In this document: in pieces, positions 1 to 10,900 of the stretch | How positions within the stretch are numbered: position 1 is the first letter of the stretch | Layout: each line of letters starts with the position of its first letter | NCBI GenBank assembly: GCA_905250075.1 | Contig: CAJNOP010000004.1 | Location: 5,201,356-5,265,355 of the forward strand | Direction of reading: 5' to 3' | DNA length: 64,000 nt | From: Rotaria sp. Silwood1 | Lineage: Eukaryota; Rotifera; Eurotatoria; Philodinida; Philodinidae | Notes under the pieces: generated by a model | Told to the model about the DNA's origin: nothing | Seen by the model: the letters and a program-made list of their open reading frames with translations, nothing else | Database searches by the model: none | Made by a program: the position numbers and the translations under genes

Positions 1-1491
1 GTTTCCTATCAATTCATAGTTCTGGTTTTTGTAAAAAAAAAAGTATCTTTTTCTGTTTCAGAACGTGCCTTAGTAATTGAATTGAGAGCATATATCTGTA
101 AGACGTGGTGACACCATAGGATATTAAATATTGACTATATAACTTCCTCTCATATACAATGTATGGCCTCCTTGGAAGAAAGATGTATTGGGTATTTTAG
201 AAGACTTCTTTGCATTGATTAATTTTTCAAAAAAATTAGCCCAACAAGGCTGAAGTCAATATTGTAGACTTTGTAAATCCTAACACTCTCTTTCCAAAAT
301 GAAAATAATTTGAAACATAGTAGAAGGCAGTCACAGAAAACTCTGTACGCACGAATATAAGATCTTGAGACTTCTATTACCGTGAGGGAAAATTACTTTA
401 ACTGATAGGTAATCCAAGATTGCTGCTCACTAATAATAAAGAACAAATAAAACTAATGAAGTTGATAATAAGAATAATTCTTGAATTGAAAATTTCAAAT
501 AACATGTATCAATTTTAAACATATCATAATAAAAAAAAATTAGTTACTTTCTCAATGAAAAAGAACATTGTTCAATTGACAATAGTTTTTCATCAAAAAC
601 AAATACGTTCTATAAATCAATACAATCTCTCTCTCATATGAACACCATCAGAACCAGTTCAAGATACTCATTTTATGGAAATGCTCATCATTAAGAGACT
701 TTCAGCTTCTTTGTTATAATCATTTTTCTTCTTTCCAACAAATTATCAATTTGACTTTTAAAAAGCAGAAGTAAATCAGTACTTGGACTAGAAATCAATG
801 TCTACTACTCAGAATAATAAAATGATCATATTTGAAAGGTAAATTCATAACGAAACTCGCTTGAACAGACCTATAGAATGCTAAGTATAAGAATGTGCTT
901 ACATAAAAAGGTTTTATTGTAACATAAACAAATACAATAAAAATTATCGATAATATCTTTTTTTTTTTGAAGACATTATTTGTAGTCAAACAATTCTTTT
1001 TACTTTATCAGCCAAAAATTTTCAGCACAATAACTTGTTAAGAAGTTTTAGAATCATACGCTCATCTCATCTGTTGTCAGTTATATTTTTAGTTTTTCTT
1101 TCATTTCTGCTCTATCACTTTACATATTTTCTCTCGTATCTTTCGATCATGTGTATCCTTCTTTATACAGGTATTTTCGTTTGCTACTCGTCGTCTGTCA
1201 ATAATTGTTTTATCCTTATATATTTATCTTGGATATTTGTCTCTAAGATCTCATCACAAACTCTTTATAAAGTAGTCAACACATCTATAATAAACAGATG
1301 AAATACGTATCGTAAACTTATCTGCTCTAAGTTATTATTCTATCGATTAAATATCTCACAAACTCATGAGACATTTTCAATATTTAAATAAAATAAAAAG
1401 TTTTTCAGATAAATAATAAAGTTTAAGACTTATTTAATTATAAGTGTGAAAATTTTCTAAATCTTAATATTATTATCTTTCTAGAACATCA
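1..1491. other. AT-rich intergenic DNA, no gene recognised
   Basis: I see no convincing coding region here. The longest open frame (1035-1301, +) is a hydrophobic run of Phe, Leu, Ser and Tyr codons, as AT-rich noncoding DNA produces by chance, and it shows no family motif. The last bases contain a polypyrimidine tract ending in AG at 1483-1484, just before the ATG at 1492. That AG could be a cis or trans 3' splice site for the next ORF. Confidence 0.5.
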
Positions 1492-1677
1492 ATGACATCG
1501 AATGAATTACAACAACGTTATGATCTTCAAACACATATAGAAGCAAATGAAACAAGTGAATTAAAATTTTGGCCTTTGGATAAAATATCTCATCTTTTAA
1601 ATTCTTCTCAAACATTTCTTTCAATTACACCAGCTTGTCATGTTGCATTAACAACATATTTACGTTTATTCTTTTAG
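1492..1677 (+). CDS. Small 61-residue ORF upstream of cyclin H, unknown function
   Basis: The frame runs from ATG 1492 to the TAG at 1675-1677. Codon use resembles the recognised genes nearby (GAA, CAA, ACA and TTA rich), and the product is a balanced soluble sequence, not low-complexity. Residues about 28-61 (a WPLDKI motif followed by two amphipathic stretches) loosely recall the first helices of NF-YC/H2A-like histone folds, but the match is weak and would be truncated. An acceptor-like tract precedes the ATG (AG at 1483-1484). The stop codon itself overlaps the acceptor-like tract before the cyclin H ATG at 1678. It may be a short first cistron, an exon of a longer gene I cannot close, or a gene fragment. 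I found no splice option that joins it in frame to cyclin H. Confidence 0.35.
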   Translation: MTSNELQQRYDLQTHIEANETSELKFWPLDKISHLLNSSQTFLSITPACHVALTTYLRLFF

Positions 1678-4600
1678 ATGTATCATTTAAGTACACAATA
1701 TAATAAATGGTTATTTACTGTTGAACAATTAAAAGAATTACGTACAAAAGCTAATAATGAATACGTTCAAAAAAATGTAAGAAAAAAAAAAAAACATATT
1801 AAATAAATATAGAAAATAATTATTTATTTATAAATAGAATTCTACGAATTGTTTAACAGTTGATGAAGAAGCTATGGTTTTACGTTATTATGAATTACAA
1901 TTAAAAGATTTTTGTGAAAAATTTGAACCACCTATGACAAAAATGGCTATTGTATGTATTGAAAAATTTCTATATTTATAGACAAACAAAAACAATTTAT
2001 GTTGTTTTTTTTTTAATAGGCTGTTTGTATGCAATATTTTAAACGATTTTATTTAAATAATTCTGTTATGGATTATCATCCAAAAGACATATAGTAAATA
2101 GAATTTTTAAAATAAAAGAAAAAAAATTTTCTATTAATTTTTTATTTTAGTTTAATATGTGTTTATTTAACATGTAAAACAGAAGAATTACGAATACCAA
2201 TAACAGATTTTCTTAGTAATATTAAAAATAGTTCTAATCTTGATCAAACAGCTGATATACTTTTATCATATGAATTATTACTTATTGAAAAACTTAATTT
2301 TCAACTTGTTATACATACGGCATATAGACCATTTGAAGGACTTATTATTGATTTGAAGGTAAGAATGAGTTTTATTTAAGGCAGTTTTTTTATTTCAATA
2401 AACTTTCTTAATGAAAATTTATTCTAAAATATTTCACTGTTTCTAATGAAGTCTTTTTCAAAACTCACGAGAGATCGATTTGAAGATAAGTCAACAGTTA
2501 GAATCCTGGTGAATTCGATAGGTTCAATGTAATTGTGATAGTGTAGCACAGCGAAGGAACAAGTTTTCGATGAATTTCTCAAAAATCATCACAGTAACGA
2601 CAGTTTCTCAGGCGGAATAGACATTTATGATATTTATCACGGAACCATTTTAATTGGTAAATTGTTTTCTACTTCAGACTCTATCCTAAGGTATACTTTA
2701 GTAGGATACGAAAAGACCTTAAAAGAATTAGCACTTTTAGACCTTCCATCATGGATTAAGATTGTTTTACTTGAATTGTAGGCTGTTGTACGATGAACAT
2801 CAACCAATCGAATAACGGTATTTTGACGTAAAATTTTGCCCATAGATAGATCTGGTTGTGATAGGAATGTCCTGACAATTTCATTTTAAAAGAATATTTG
2901 TTTCATAAGATATTAAAATTTATAAAAAGTCTAAGATTTTGAAATCTTTCGCAGAACATGATTGATCGTTGGAAATCTAATATTCCACGAGAACAACATT
3001 CTTTTGATTTGAAATTACCAATGGATTCTCATCACAACAAGACCTCTCAGTGCCCAAAATTTTAGGTCAAAATAACATCATTCGATTGACTGGCGTTCAT
3101 CGTACAACAGCCTGCAATTCTAGTAAAACAACCTTAATCTAAGACGAACAGTCTAAGAGCACTAATTCTTTCATAGGTTTTCGTATTCAACTGGAGTCTA
3201 TCTTATGCACAGAGTCTGTACTAGAAAAAGATTTATTACTTGAAATAGTTCTTTCGTTAACCCTTTACGGCCGGATGTTGCCAAATGGCAACATTTTGCC
3301 AATATCATCTTAGGATTTATCTTAAAGTGATGAGATATAGTTCCTTAAGCGATTTGATAATTAATTACATGCATTTTAGGGCAAACCTATGCCTTTTCAA
3401 GAAAGGAGAAAGGTATTATTGACGAGAAGGATGAATTCTTCCGTCAACACCCGAAACAGCCCCCGAGTCGAAATGATCTGTTTTCCATTTATGCGAGTAC
3501 TCGATGCGAGAAGTAACTAGTGGTTAATTTTCCTCTCCAGTTCCATTATCTATTATATCAATAAGATGAATCATTCAGTTTACTCGAAGAATAGAGTACA
3601 AGAATGTTGCCTTTTGGCAACATCCGGCCGCAAGGGTACAAAAAGTTGGGAATATTGAATTATTTTTCCTCGATGGAAGTCCAATAATTTGCTGTTATTT
3701 TTAGTCCAGATTATCAAACAAAAGCATACTTTGTTTATCTGCCCACCTCTTACAGCCTCAATGTGCGATATATTCCCATAATACTCAAAAACTTTCCGAG
3801 ATAGTGCACATTTCACCTATTTTCCCCAGAGAAGCTCACAAATTCAGCGAGATTCTAACAAGATTTACAGTACATCATAGTATTCCTATTCAGACTACTA
3901 TAAAACATTACTAGTCTTGTTAAAATCTTACTAAATTCATGGGCTTCCCTAGGGAAAATAGGCGAAATTTGCACTATTTCAGAAAGTTTTTGAGTATTTT
4001 GGCAATATATTGTACATTGAGGCTGTAAGAGGGAGGCAGATAAACAAAGTATGCTTTTGTTTGACAATCTGGACTAAAACCAACAGCAAATTATAGGACT
4101 TCTATCGAGGAAAAATAATTCAATATTCCCAACTTTTTGTACCCTTGCGGCCGGTTGTTGCCAAAAGGCAACATGTTGGCATTCGGCTCAGTATCAGTTC
4201 TTTTAACTCCGAGGGGTGGACCATTTCCCCACTTCAAAGAGAAACCGTTCCACTTCTAGGAGAAATGGTTTAACCTCAAAAAGTTAAGCAGAAATTCTTC
4301 TTTCAACATCGAATTCCCCTACAATACAAATCAATACTTCAATATATACCACAAGAAACGGTAACTTTTTAAGAGGAAATCCTTCATCCATATCTCCAGT
4401 TATAAGGAGAAATGGAAATATAGTGTAGAGAAATGGATAATTAATTTTGATCCATTTCTTTATTTATAAAGAGAAATGGAATTTATTCAAAGAGAAATAG
4501 ATTATTTTATTTTCTCTCTTATATAGGATTTTCTAGCAGATATGGATTTTTCCCAACAGAAATGGTTAAAATTGCAGGAGAAATGGTTCATCTATTTCTC

Positions 4601-6738
4601 TATGTATAAAGAGAAATGGATTTATTTAAAGAGAAATGGATTATTTTATTTTCTCTCTTATATAGGATTTTCTAGCAGATATGGATTTTTTCCAGCAGAA
4701 ATGGTTAAAATAGTAGGAGAAATGCTTCATCCATTTCTCTCTTTATAAAGAGAAATGGATTATTTTATTTTCTCTCTTATATAGGTTTTTCTAGCAGATA
4801 TGGATTTTTTCCAACAGAAATGGTTAAAATTGCAGGAGAAATGGTTCAACCATTTCTCTAGTTATAAAGAGAAATGGATTGTTTTATTTTCTCTCTTATA
4901 TAGGATTTTCCAGCAGATATGGATTTTTCCCAACAGAAATGGTTAAAATTGCAGGAGAAATGGTTCAACCATTTCTCTATTTATAAAGAGAAATGGATTT
5001 ATTCAAAGAGAAATCGATTATTTTATTTTCTCTCTTATACAGGATTTTCTAGCAGATATGGATTTTTTCCAGCAGAAATGGTTAAAATACCAGGAGAAAT
5101 GCTTCATCGATTTCTCTCTTTATAAAGAGAAATGGATTTATTCAAAGAGAAATCGATTATTTTATTTTGTCTCTTATATAGTATTTTCTAGCGGATATGG
5201 ATTTTTTTCATATGAAATGGTTAATATAGCTGGTGAAATGAGTTAGTTTTCGTTACGTTATTTTCCATTTTAATAAAAGTAATCATTTTTTTGTATGGTG
5301 AAGATTGAGTTAAGATTCCGCTAGTTCTAGTGCATTTTAATCAGAAAAATCTTTTTTTTTTCATCTGATGGAGATATAGATAGTTTTTCTTTAGTTTTCA
5401 TTCCATCTTAATAAACACGATCATTTTCCTCATCTAGTAGAGATAGAGATAGGTTTCCTTTAATTTTATTTCATTCTAATGAAAATAATCGTTTGTTTCC
5501 TTAGTAGAGATAGAGATAGTTTTTCTTTATTTTTTGATTCCATCTTAATGAAAACAATCATTTTTCGCATCTAGTGGAGATAGAGGTAGTTTTCCTTTAA
5601 TTTTATGTCGTTCTAATGAAATAATCATTTTTTTTCATCTAATAGAGATAGAGTTAGGTTTTCTTTATTTTTCCATATAATAGATTATATCTATATATAT
5701 ATTTTTTTTCTTTCTTTCCATTTCTCCTTGTTGAACCATTTCCCTCTGAAAGAAAAACCATTTACCTCTAAGTTCAAGTATATGGACAATATCATATAAT
5801 AGATTATATATATTATTATTGTTTCTTTCTTTCCATTTCTCCTTGTTATGCATGATTTTATGTGGGGTGAAGCATTTCTCCATAAACGGGAACAATTTCC
5901 CCAACGATTTCGTACTATTGTCCACTGCTGTTAACTCCAAGATGGATTTCGGTAACCTCCACATCTAAGAGACAAAGAATATATAGAAGGAGAATTTTTT
6001 GCTTGCTATCTTCTGGTAGCCGGCCGTAAAGGGTTAAAGACAATAATTAGAAGTAAATGTTTATCCATGTTTTTGTCATTTTTTACAAAACATCTATTGT
6101 ATTCAACAATATATATATATATATTTTCTTTCTATGTATGTAGACTCATTATTTACGTGACAATGTCAATGATGCTGATCGATTACGTTTAACTGGTTAT
6201 GAATTTCTTGATAAAACATTATTAACAGATGTCTATTTTCTTTTCCCTCCATCGCAAGTAAAACATTAGTTTTCTAAAAATTAAACCAAAAAAAGCAAGC
6301 CATTTTCATTTAGATTGCTCTAACAGCACTTTTATTTGCTTCAATAAAAACAGTTGTTGATATTGATGAATATGTTCTTAAATATATATATGGTTCATTA
6401 GAATCAGTTCAAATGCTTAAAATAAAAGAAACTATACGATGTAAATATTAAGTTTAATTAACTGAAGACAAAAAAAAAGAAATTTGGTTTTTTTTTCTTT
6501 AGTAATTGCAAATCTTGTTACTGCACCAGCTAAATTTAAAAAAAGTGAAGTTAAACAAATAGTTGAAAAATTAGATAAATGTTATAATGTTGATAATGAT
6601 CCACGTTCAGATGAATATAAAAAAAAACGTGTTGAACAATTTCAAACTTTAACTGATTATGAAGCAAGACATTTGGTAAATATTTAATTATTTTGCTTTT
6701 TTTTATTTAATAATTTTTCTTTTCTTTTTTAGCCTTGA
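1678..6738 (+). CDS. CCNH: Cyclin H, regulatory subunit of the CDK-activating kinase / TFIIH
   Basis: Cyclin H binds CDK7 and MAT1 to form the CDK-activating kinase, which is also part of TFIIH and phosphorylates the RNA polymerase II tail. Exons by splice sites and phase: 1678-1776, 1838-1951, 2020-2093, 2151-2358, 6144-6257, 6314-6440, 6503-6675 and 6733-6738, giving about 304 residues against 323 in human. The product starts MYHLSTQYNKW like the family. The first cyclin fold carries the very conserved FKRFYLNNSVMDYHP motif, then CKTEELRIP, the LLLIEKLNFQLVIHTAYRPF helix and a second fold. The C-terminal tail found in vertebrates is short here. The ATG follows a TTCTTTTAG acceptor motif directly, suggesting spliced-leader addition. 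The 3.8 kb intron 2359-6143 is filled with repeats, while the other introns are 45-70 nt. The family assignment is secure; the tiny last exon is less so. Confidence 0.93.
2637..3240. repeat. Imperfect inverted repeat (about 200 bp arms) in cyclin H intron
   Basis: Bases 2637-2845 and 3050-3240 are inverted, diverged copies of one sequence (roughly three quarters identical by eye). Both contain the block CATCGTACAACAGCCT in opposite orientation. The left arm still has a 68-codon open frame on the minus strand; the right arm is broken by stops. It looks like a decayed foldback or mobile element adjoining the TTAA element. No recognisable transposase motif remains. Confidence 0.6.
3604..4175. 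repeat. Near-perfect palindrome of about 570 bp inside the TTAA element
   Basis: The sequence from GTTGCCTTTTGGCAAC near 3604 reads inward and is repeated in reverse complement up to about 4175, with the centre near 3885. Shared blocks include GGTACAAAAAGTTGGGAAT, the Tyr/Phe-rich middle and CTGCCCACCTCTTACAGCCT. The ORFs at 3580-3816 and 3855-4067 (both minus) are shadows of the two arms. The arms differ at scattered bases, so this is an old or non-converted palindrome rather than an exact one. Confidence 0.8.
4400..5250. repeat. Minisatellite, 119-139 bp units, about six copies
   Basis: A unit centred on TAGCAGATATGGATTTTT followed by an AGAAATGGTTAAAAT block recurs. The TAGCAGATATGG motif begins near 4534, 4673, 4792, 4911, 5050 and 5189, so spacing alternates between about 119 and 139 bases depending on one extra AGAGAAATGGATTTATT segment. 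The three short plus-strand ORFs here are repeat translation, not genes. Confidence 0.85.
5265..5670. repeat. Second minisatellite, about 68 bp units, five copies
   Basis: A block containing GAGATAGAGATAG followed by TTTTCTTTA and a TTCCATCTTAATGAAAA-type stretch recurs with the GAGATA core near 5366, 5436, 5504, 5573 and 5641. It lies directly after the 119-139 bp array and still inside the TTAA-flanked element. Confidence 0.75.
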
Positions 6739-7969
6739 TATTTTTTGTTGTATTTTTTGTCTATTATATTTGTTCAATAAAAAAAAAATATTTACATTAT
6801 TTGTTTCTTGTACTCTTATATTGAATATATGTGTCCGAGAAATTTTAATTAAAATTCAAGAATTATATCAAAAGAAGAAAAAAAAACAGCTAATAAAATC
6901 AAATAGGTTTATTATTATCATACGAAATATCATTAAATATAGACGTGATTCAATAAATATTATAGAGATTAAGGAAAGTAAGATGAACTATTGTGCATAT
7001 ATGAGTATTATTCGAAAAAAGAATTAGTACAACAGAACAAATGAATCGATGTTAAAATAATAAATTTTATTGCTGGTTTCTAGAGCACGCTGGGTTGGTC
7101 CCAGATCTAGTCGGATTCGAGTTCGATAATTGAGGATCCGATGGACTCAACCGGTTTCTATCACGTACAGATTCTGATTATTAAAATAATAGTTGTTAAA
7201 TATTTGATTGGCCATTATTGAAATATAGAAAACATGGGAAGAAGTCATGGATACTAATGAGTAATATTTTAGAATAAATTAAGTATCTAGAGATAAATGT
7301 ATAAGAATAATCTCCAATTTACTTTCTACAAAACAAAATGATTTTCAACTTTAGAAAAATCTTTTTTATTTTCTTCTACGTCAGCTTATTCTATTAAGTT
7401 TAGCTGATAGAAAATGGTCAAATATCACTGTAGAGTGTATTTCTGTTAGAAAAAAACATATGAACCATTAGCCATATTTATATATCATATTACAATGTAC
7501 TTTCATATTGTTTATTTTCCAGTTTTCAATATTTCTTTAATTATCATGCGATAATATATCTTGAGTCTAATTAATTCTACTAAAAATCTTAAATCCCAAA
7601 ATAAAAAATAAATATAATATTTTCAATTAAGAAAATCAAGCGTAAATGTTTATTTTCTTGAACAGCAATAAAATAGAAATTCTTTATTTGTAGACAAAAA
7701 CAAATGAAGAAAGAAATAAAAAATAATAATAAAGTTCATTATAGATAATTCAATAAATAATTCATAAAATTTTCTTCTATAAAAGCAAGCAAACATTTAC
7801 AGATGTAAACAAAGCAAAGGGCCAAAGTAAAAAAATACTGTTTCTTTTTTTTTTCACTTCAATTAGTAAGCTGCACTTTGGAGCTGACATATATATATAT
7901 CTATATATATATACAACACACTTACAAAATAATTAATATCAATAGAAACAAAAAATAAAATAAATATTT
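6739..7969. other. Convergent intergenic region, cyclin H to WSC/mucin gene
   Basis: This 1.2 kb holds the 3' flanks of two genes that face each other. I see no supported gene; the frame at 6770-7027 is Lys/Ile/Asn-rich chance ORF. A short more GC-rich patch near 7076-7165 contains a GGATTCGAGTTCGA string resembling a tRNA B box, but no cloverleaf can be folded around it. A (TA)n run lies at 7890-7912. Confidence 0.5.
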
Positions 7970-10900
7970 TCACACATAATGACTATCAGATGATGGATCA
8001 GAAATAATTTGTTGTAAATCATCATGGATAGCTGATACTAAATTTTTCGTATTTACAACACTTTGTTTAGCCAATAAATATTCATCACGATAATCATGAC
8101 GTTTATTTAAATCTGATGAATTTAAATGAAATAATCGGTCATTATTATCATCTCTTCCTGCCGATGCATTATGTATTTGTGTTTGTATACCATCTCGATT
8201 TTTAGGTATTGTATCTATATAAACAGCATCATTATCAAATTTATGTTGACGTTGTCCAATATGACCACGATTAGGATGCATCATAAATTCACGATCAGTT
8301 TCAGTACGTGTACGAGGTTGACGTCTTTGATTACTATATGGATCCATAGTTGTTGTTCTTGCCCGATCATTTAATATTGAATCATCATTAAATAATGGTG
8401 GATTTGAACGAAAAGATGATACAGAATAATGTTTTCTAATATCATTATCATCCGATGGATATTTTGGTTTAAATACAACAGGCATAGAATGTTCAATATC
8501 ATGTACACGATCACCAGCTTCATATGGATCATAATGAAGACGTATAAGATTAGAATCTGGACGTTCAGATACTTGTGGTATATTAGGTGTATGATAAATT
8601 TGTTCATTATCATTGTTAATACGTGGATTTCTTGGATCGTAAGCTGTTGAAGGAACAGGACGTCGTTGTCGACGTTGTCTTTGTTGTTCATTTACAGAAT
8701 CCGTATTATATGGTTGCTTTGGTTCAGCTTGATCAAGTACTTCATCTAATAAACGATGTAATTTTGTTCGTCCAACTTCCATTTCAGATGTTTGTGGTAT
8801 CTCAGATTCAAAAACTGGATTATTATATTGATATGTACGAGAACGGTTTGTAACTAAAAAGAATAAAAAATAATGGATTTTATTTTTAATAAACAATCAT
8901 ATTGCTTTTAATTTATGGAAAGAGCTTGTTGAATAAGGTGATCTATTTAGAATTGAGAAATCAAATATATATCGTGCAGTAGAGCTGCAGCAAATGGTAT
9001 AGTATAGTAAATCTTATTTTTATAAGACTTTGAAGGAATTAGAATCATTTTTATTCATAGATAACTATGCATCAAAAGCATGATCAATTACTACGTATTC
9101 TAGTCCCAGATATTAGTCGAAAGTATTTGTAAAATTTTTTTTTTCTATACAGTTTTTGTACAGCTTTTCATGGGCTATAATCTCATACATATTTAAGATT
9201 TTCCATCATTCTATTCTTGATACGAGAAAACATAAAAGACTTGACGCAACAGTAAATTTTCTTAGAAATTGATTGCGATGTAATACTCAAAAATACAATT
9301 TCGAAGTTCTTCAAGATTTTTGCATGATGCTCAAAATTGTCTTACATTAGCAAATCTTGACATTTCGACTATCAAAAATTGATCCTAATATAAAATGAAC
9401 ATGGTATTCGGAATTAGCATAACAAAACTGCATTGAATAACTTATATTTTGGCTAAGTATTTTTTCCACCGAAACGCGGCCCGTGACAGACGACAAGACT
9501 AAATTAAGGAGGATTTGGCTCAGAATGTGTAGTGACCAAATTTTTGCTGGAAAAAATCTTTCGTTAAAATATAAGTTATTCAGTACAGTTTGTTTTGCTG
9601 ATTCCGAAAAGCATGTTTATTTCATATAAGGATAAACTTTTGATAGTCCAAAGGTCGAAACACAGCGGTAAAAAGGAAATATTGATTAAGAGTTATCAAT
9701 GCAACACAATATTGGACATCGTGCACAAATTTTAGGGAACTTCTAAATAGTATGTTTTATAGTTTTACATTGAGGACAATTTTTGAGAAAGTTTGTTTTC
9801 TGATCACGTATTCAATGGTCGGCATGATTGAAGACATGAAGACTCATCATTAGTGAAAGGCAATGGTAAATCATTTAGAAATTGTATATTTTCTCCTAAT
9901 AAAAATAGAATGATCGACGATGTTAAATGTGCATAAGAGTATAGTCCAGAAAAAGCTGTTCAAAGGTGTATAGAAAAAAGATTTTGTACAGATACTTTCG
10001 CCTGATATCTTGGAGTACAATACTTAGTAATTGATCATGCTTTGGATGCATAGTCGCCTATGAATAAAAATGATTCTAGTTCCTTCAAAGTCTTATGAAA
10101 ATAATATTTACTATATTATAGTATTCGCTGCAGCTTTACTTGCTCTACAGCATGATGTATATATTTGATTTCTCAATTCTAAATAGACCACCTTATTCAA
10201 CAGAGTTCTTTGAACATGAAATTAATTATTTTAATTCATTTTATTTACTAGGAGGTGTTGTTCTTCGTTCAGATGAATTGTAAACTTGTTCAAGATCATT
10301 TAATGGATCAGCATAACGTTGCTATGAAAAGAAATATTTTCTTTTTTTTTGTTTTGTAAAATAAAATTTTCATTTACTTCAAATTTTTCTTGTAAACGAA
10401 GTTTATTTCTCCAATGTTCAACATCATTGTGATAACGAGTTTCTTGCATTGGTATATCAGCTGTTACAGGAAATTGTTGAATATTATTTGAAGTTGTTTG
10501 TGACTTAATCCGTGGTGACCGTTTTGATGATGCCGTATTACCAAGTAAAATATCATTTTGAGTTAAAACACGAGCATTATTAAGAGGTGTAGCTTGTTCT
10601 TGTCTAAGTTCATTTGAAACTGTATGATAGTTCTATTCAAAAGAAAATAATTTAGTATGTATGCATTTGCTTTCAAAAATTCACTTACTAAGGCTCGAGA
10701 TGAGGTTTGTGGAACATTGTAAACAACCTAGAAAAATGAAGTTTTTTTTTTTTAATATTGTTAAACAAAATATATTAAATTAATGATAATGTTAATAATG
10801 CAAGCTTGATTGATCACTTTTCTACTTTTATTCAAAAAGAAGAGGTGTAAAATTTCGATATGTTCATTACCCTATTTTCAAACACAAAAAAGAAAAGAGT

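Larger units (their letters stand above)
3257..6037. mobile_element. Non-autonomous piggyBac-like element with TTAA target duplication
   Basis: The element is bounded by a TTAA on each side (3257-3260 and 6034-6037) and by perfect 14 bp terminal inverted repeats CCCTTTACGGCCGG (3261-3274 and 6020-6033). TTAA duplication and CCC-starting termini are typical of the piggyBac superfamily. Inside is the subterminal motif GTTGCCAAA(T/A)GGCAAC. Degenerate copies of the terminus occur near 3604-3636 and 4141-4180 in opposing orientation, so ends appear duplicated around a palindrome. No transposase reading frame is visible, so it should depend on an element elsewhere. It lies in intron 4 of cyclin H and also carries two minisatellites. 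Confidence 0.75.

Noticed and set aside
1035..1301. 88-codon hydrophobic ORF as a membrane protein
   Set aside because: Composition typical of AT-rich noncoding DNA and no splice or family support.
3580..4067. Two similar minus-strand ORFs suggesting a duplicated small gene
   Set aside because: They are the two arms of a palindrome and carry no coding signature.
4542..5246. Three similar plus-strand ORFs with MDFSQQKWLK repeats
   Set aside because: Translation of a minisatellite in an intron; copies differ by indels that change frame.
7076..7165. tRNA-like patch with a B-box-like GGATTCGAGTTCGA
   Set aside because: No acceptor stem, anticodon arm or A box fits at the right spacing; not reported as a tRNA.
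8171..8853. Four open frames overlapping the WSC/mucin last exon (8171-8374, 8371-8691, 8429-8650, 8623-8853)
   Set aside because: Shadows of the real minus-strand exon in other frames.
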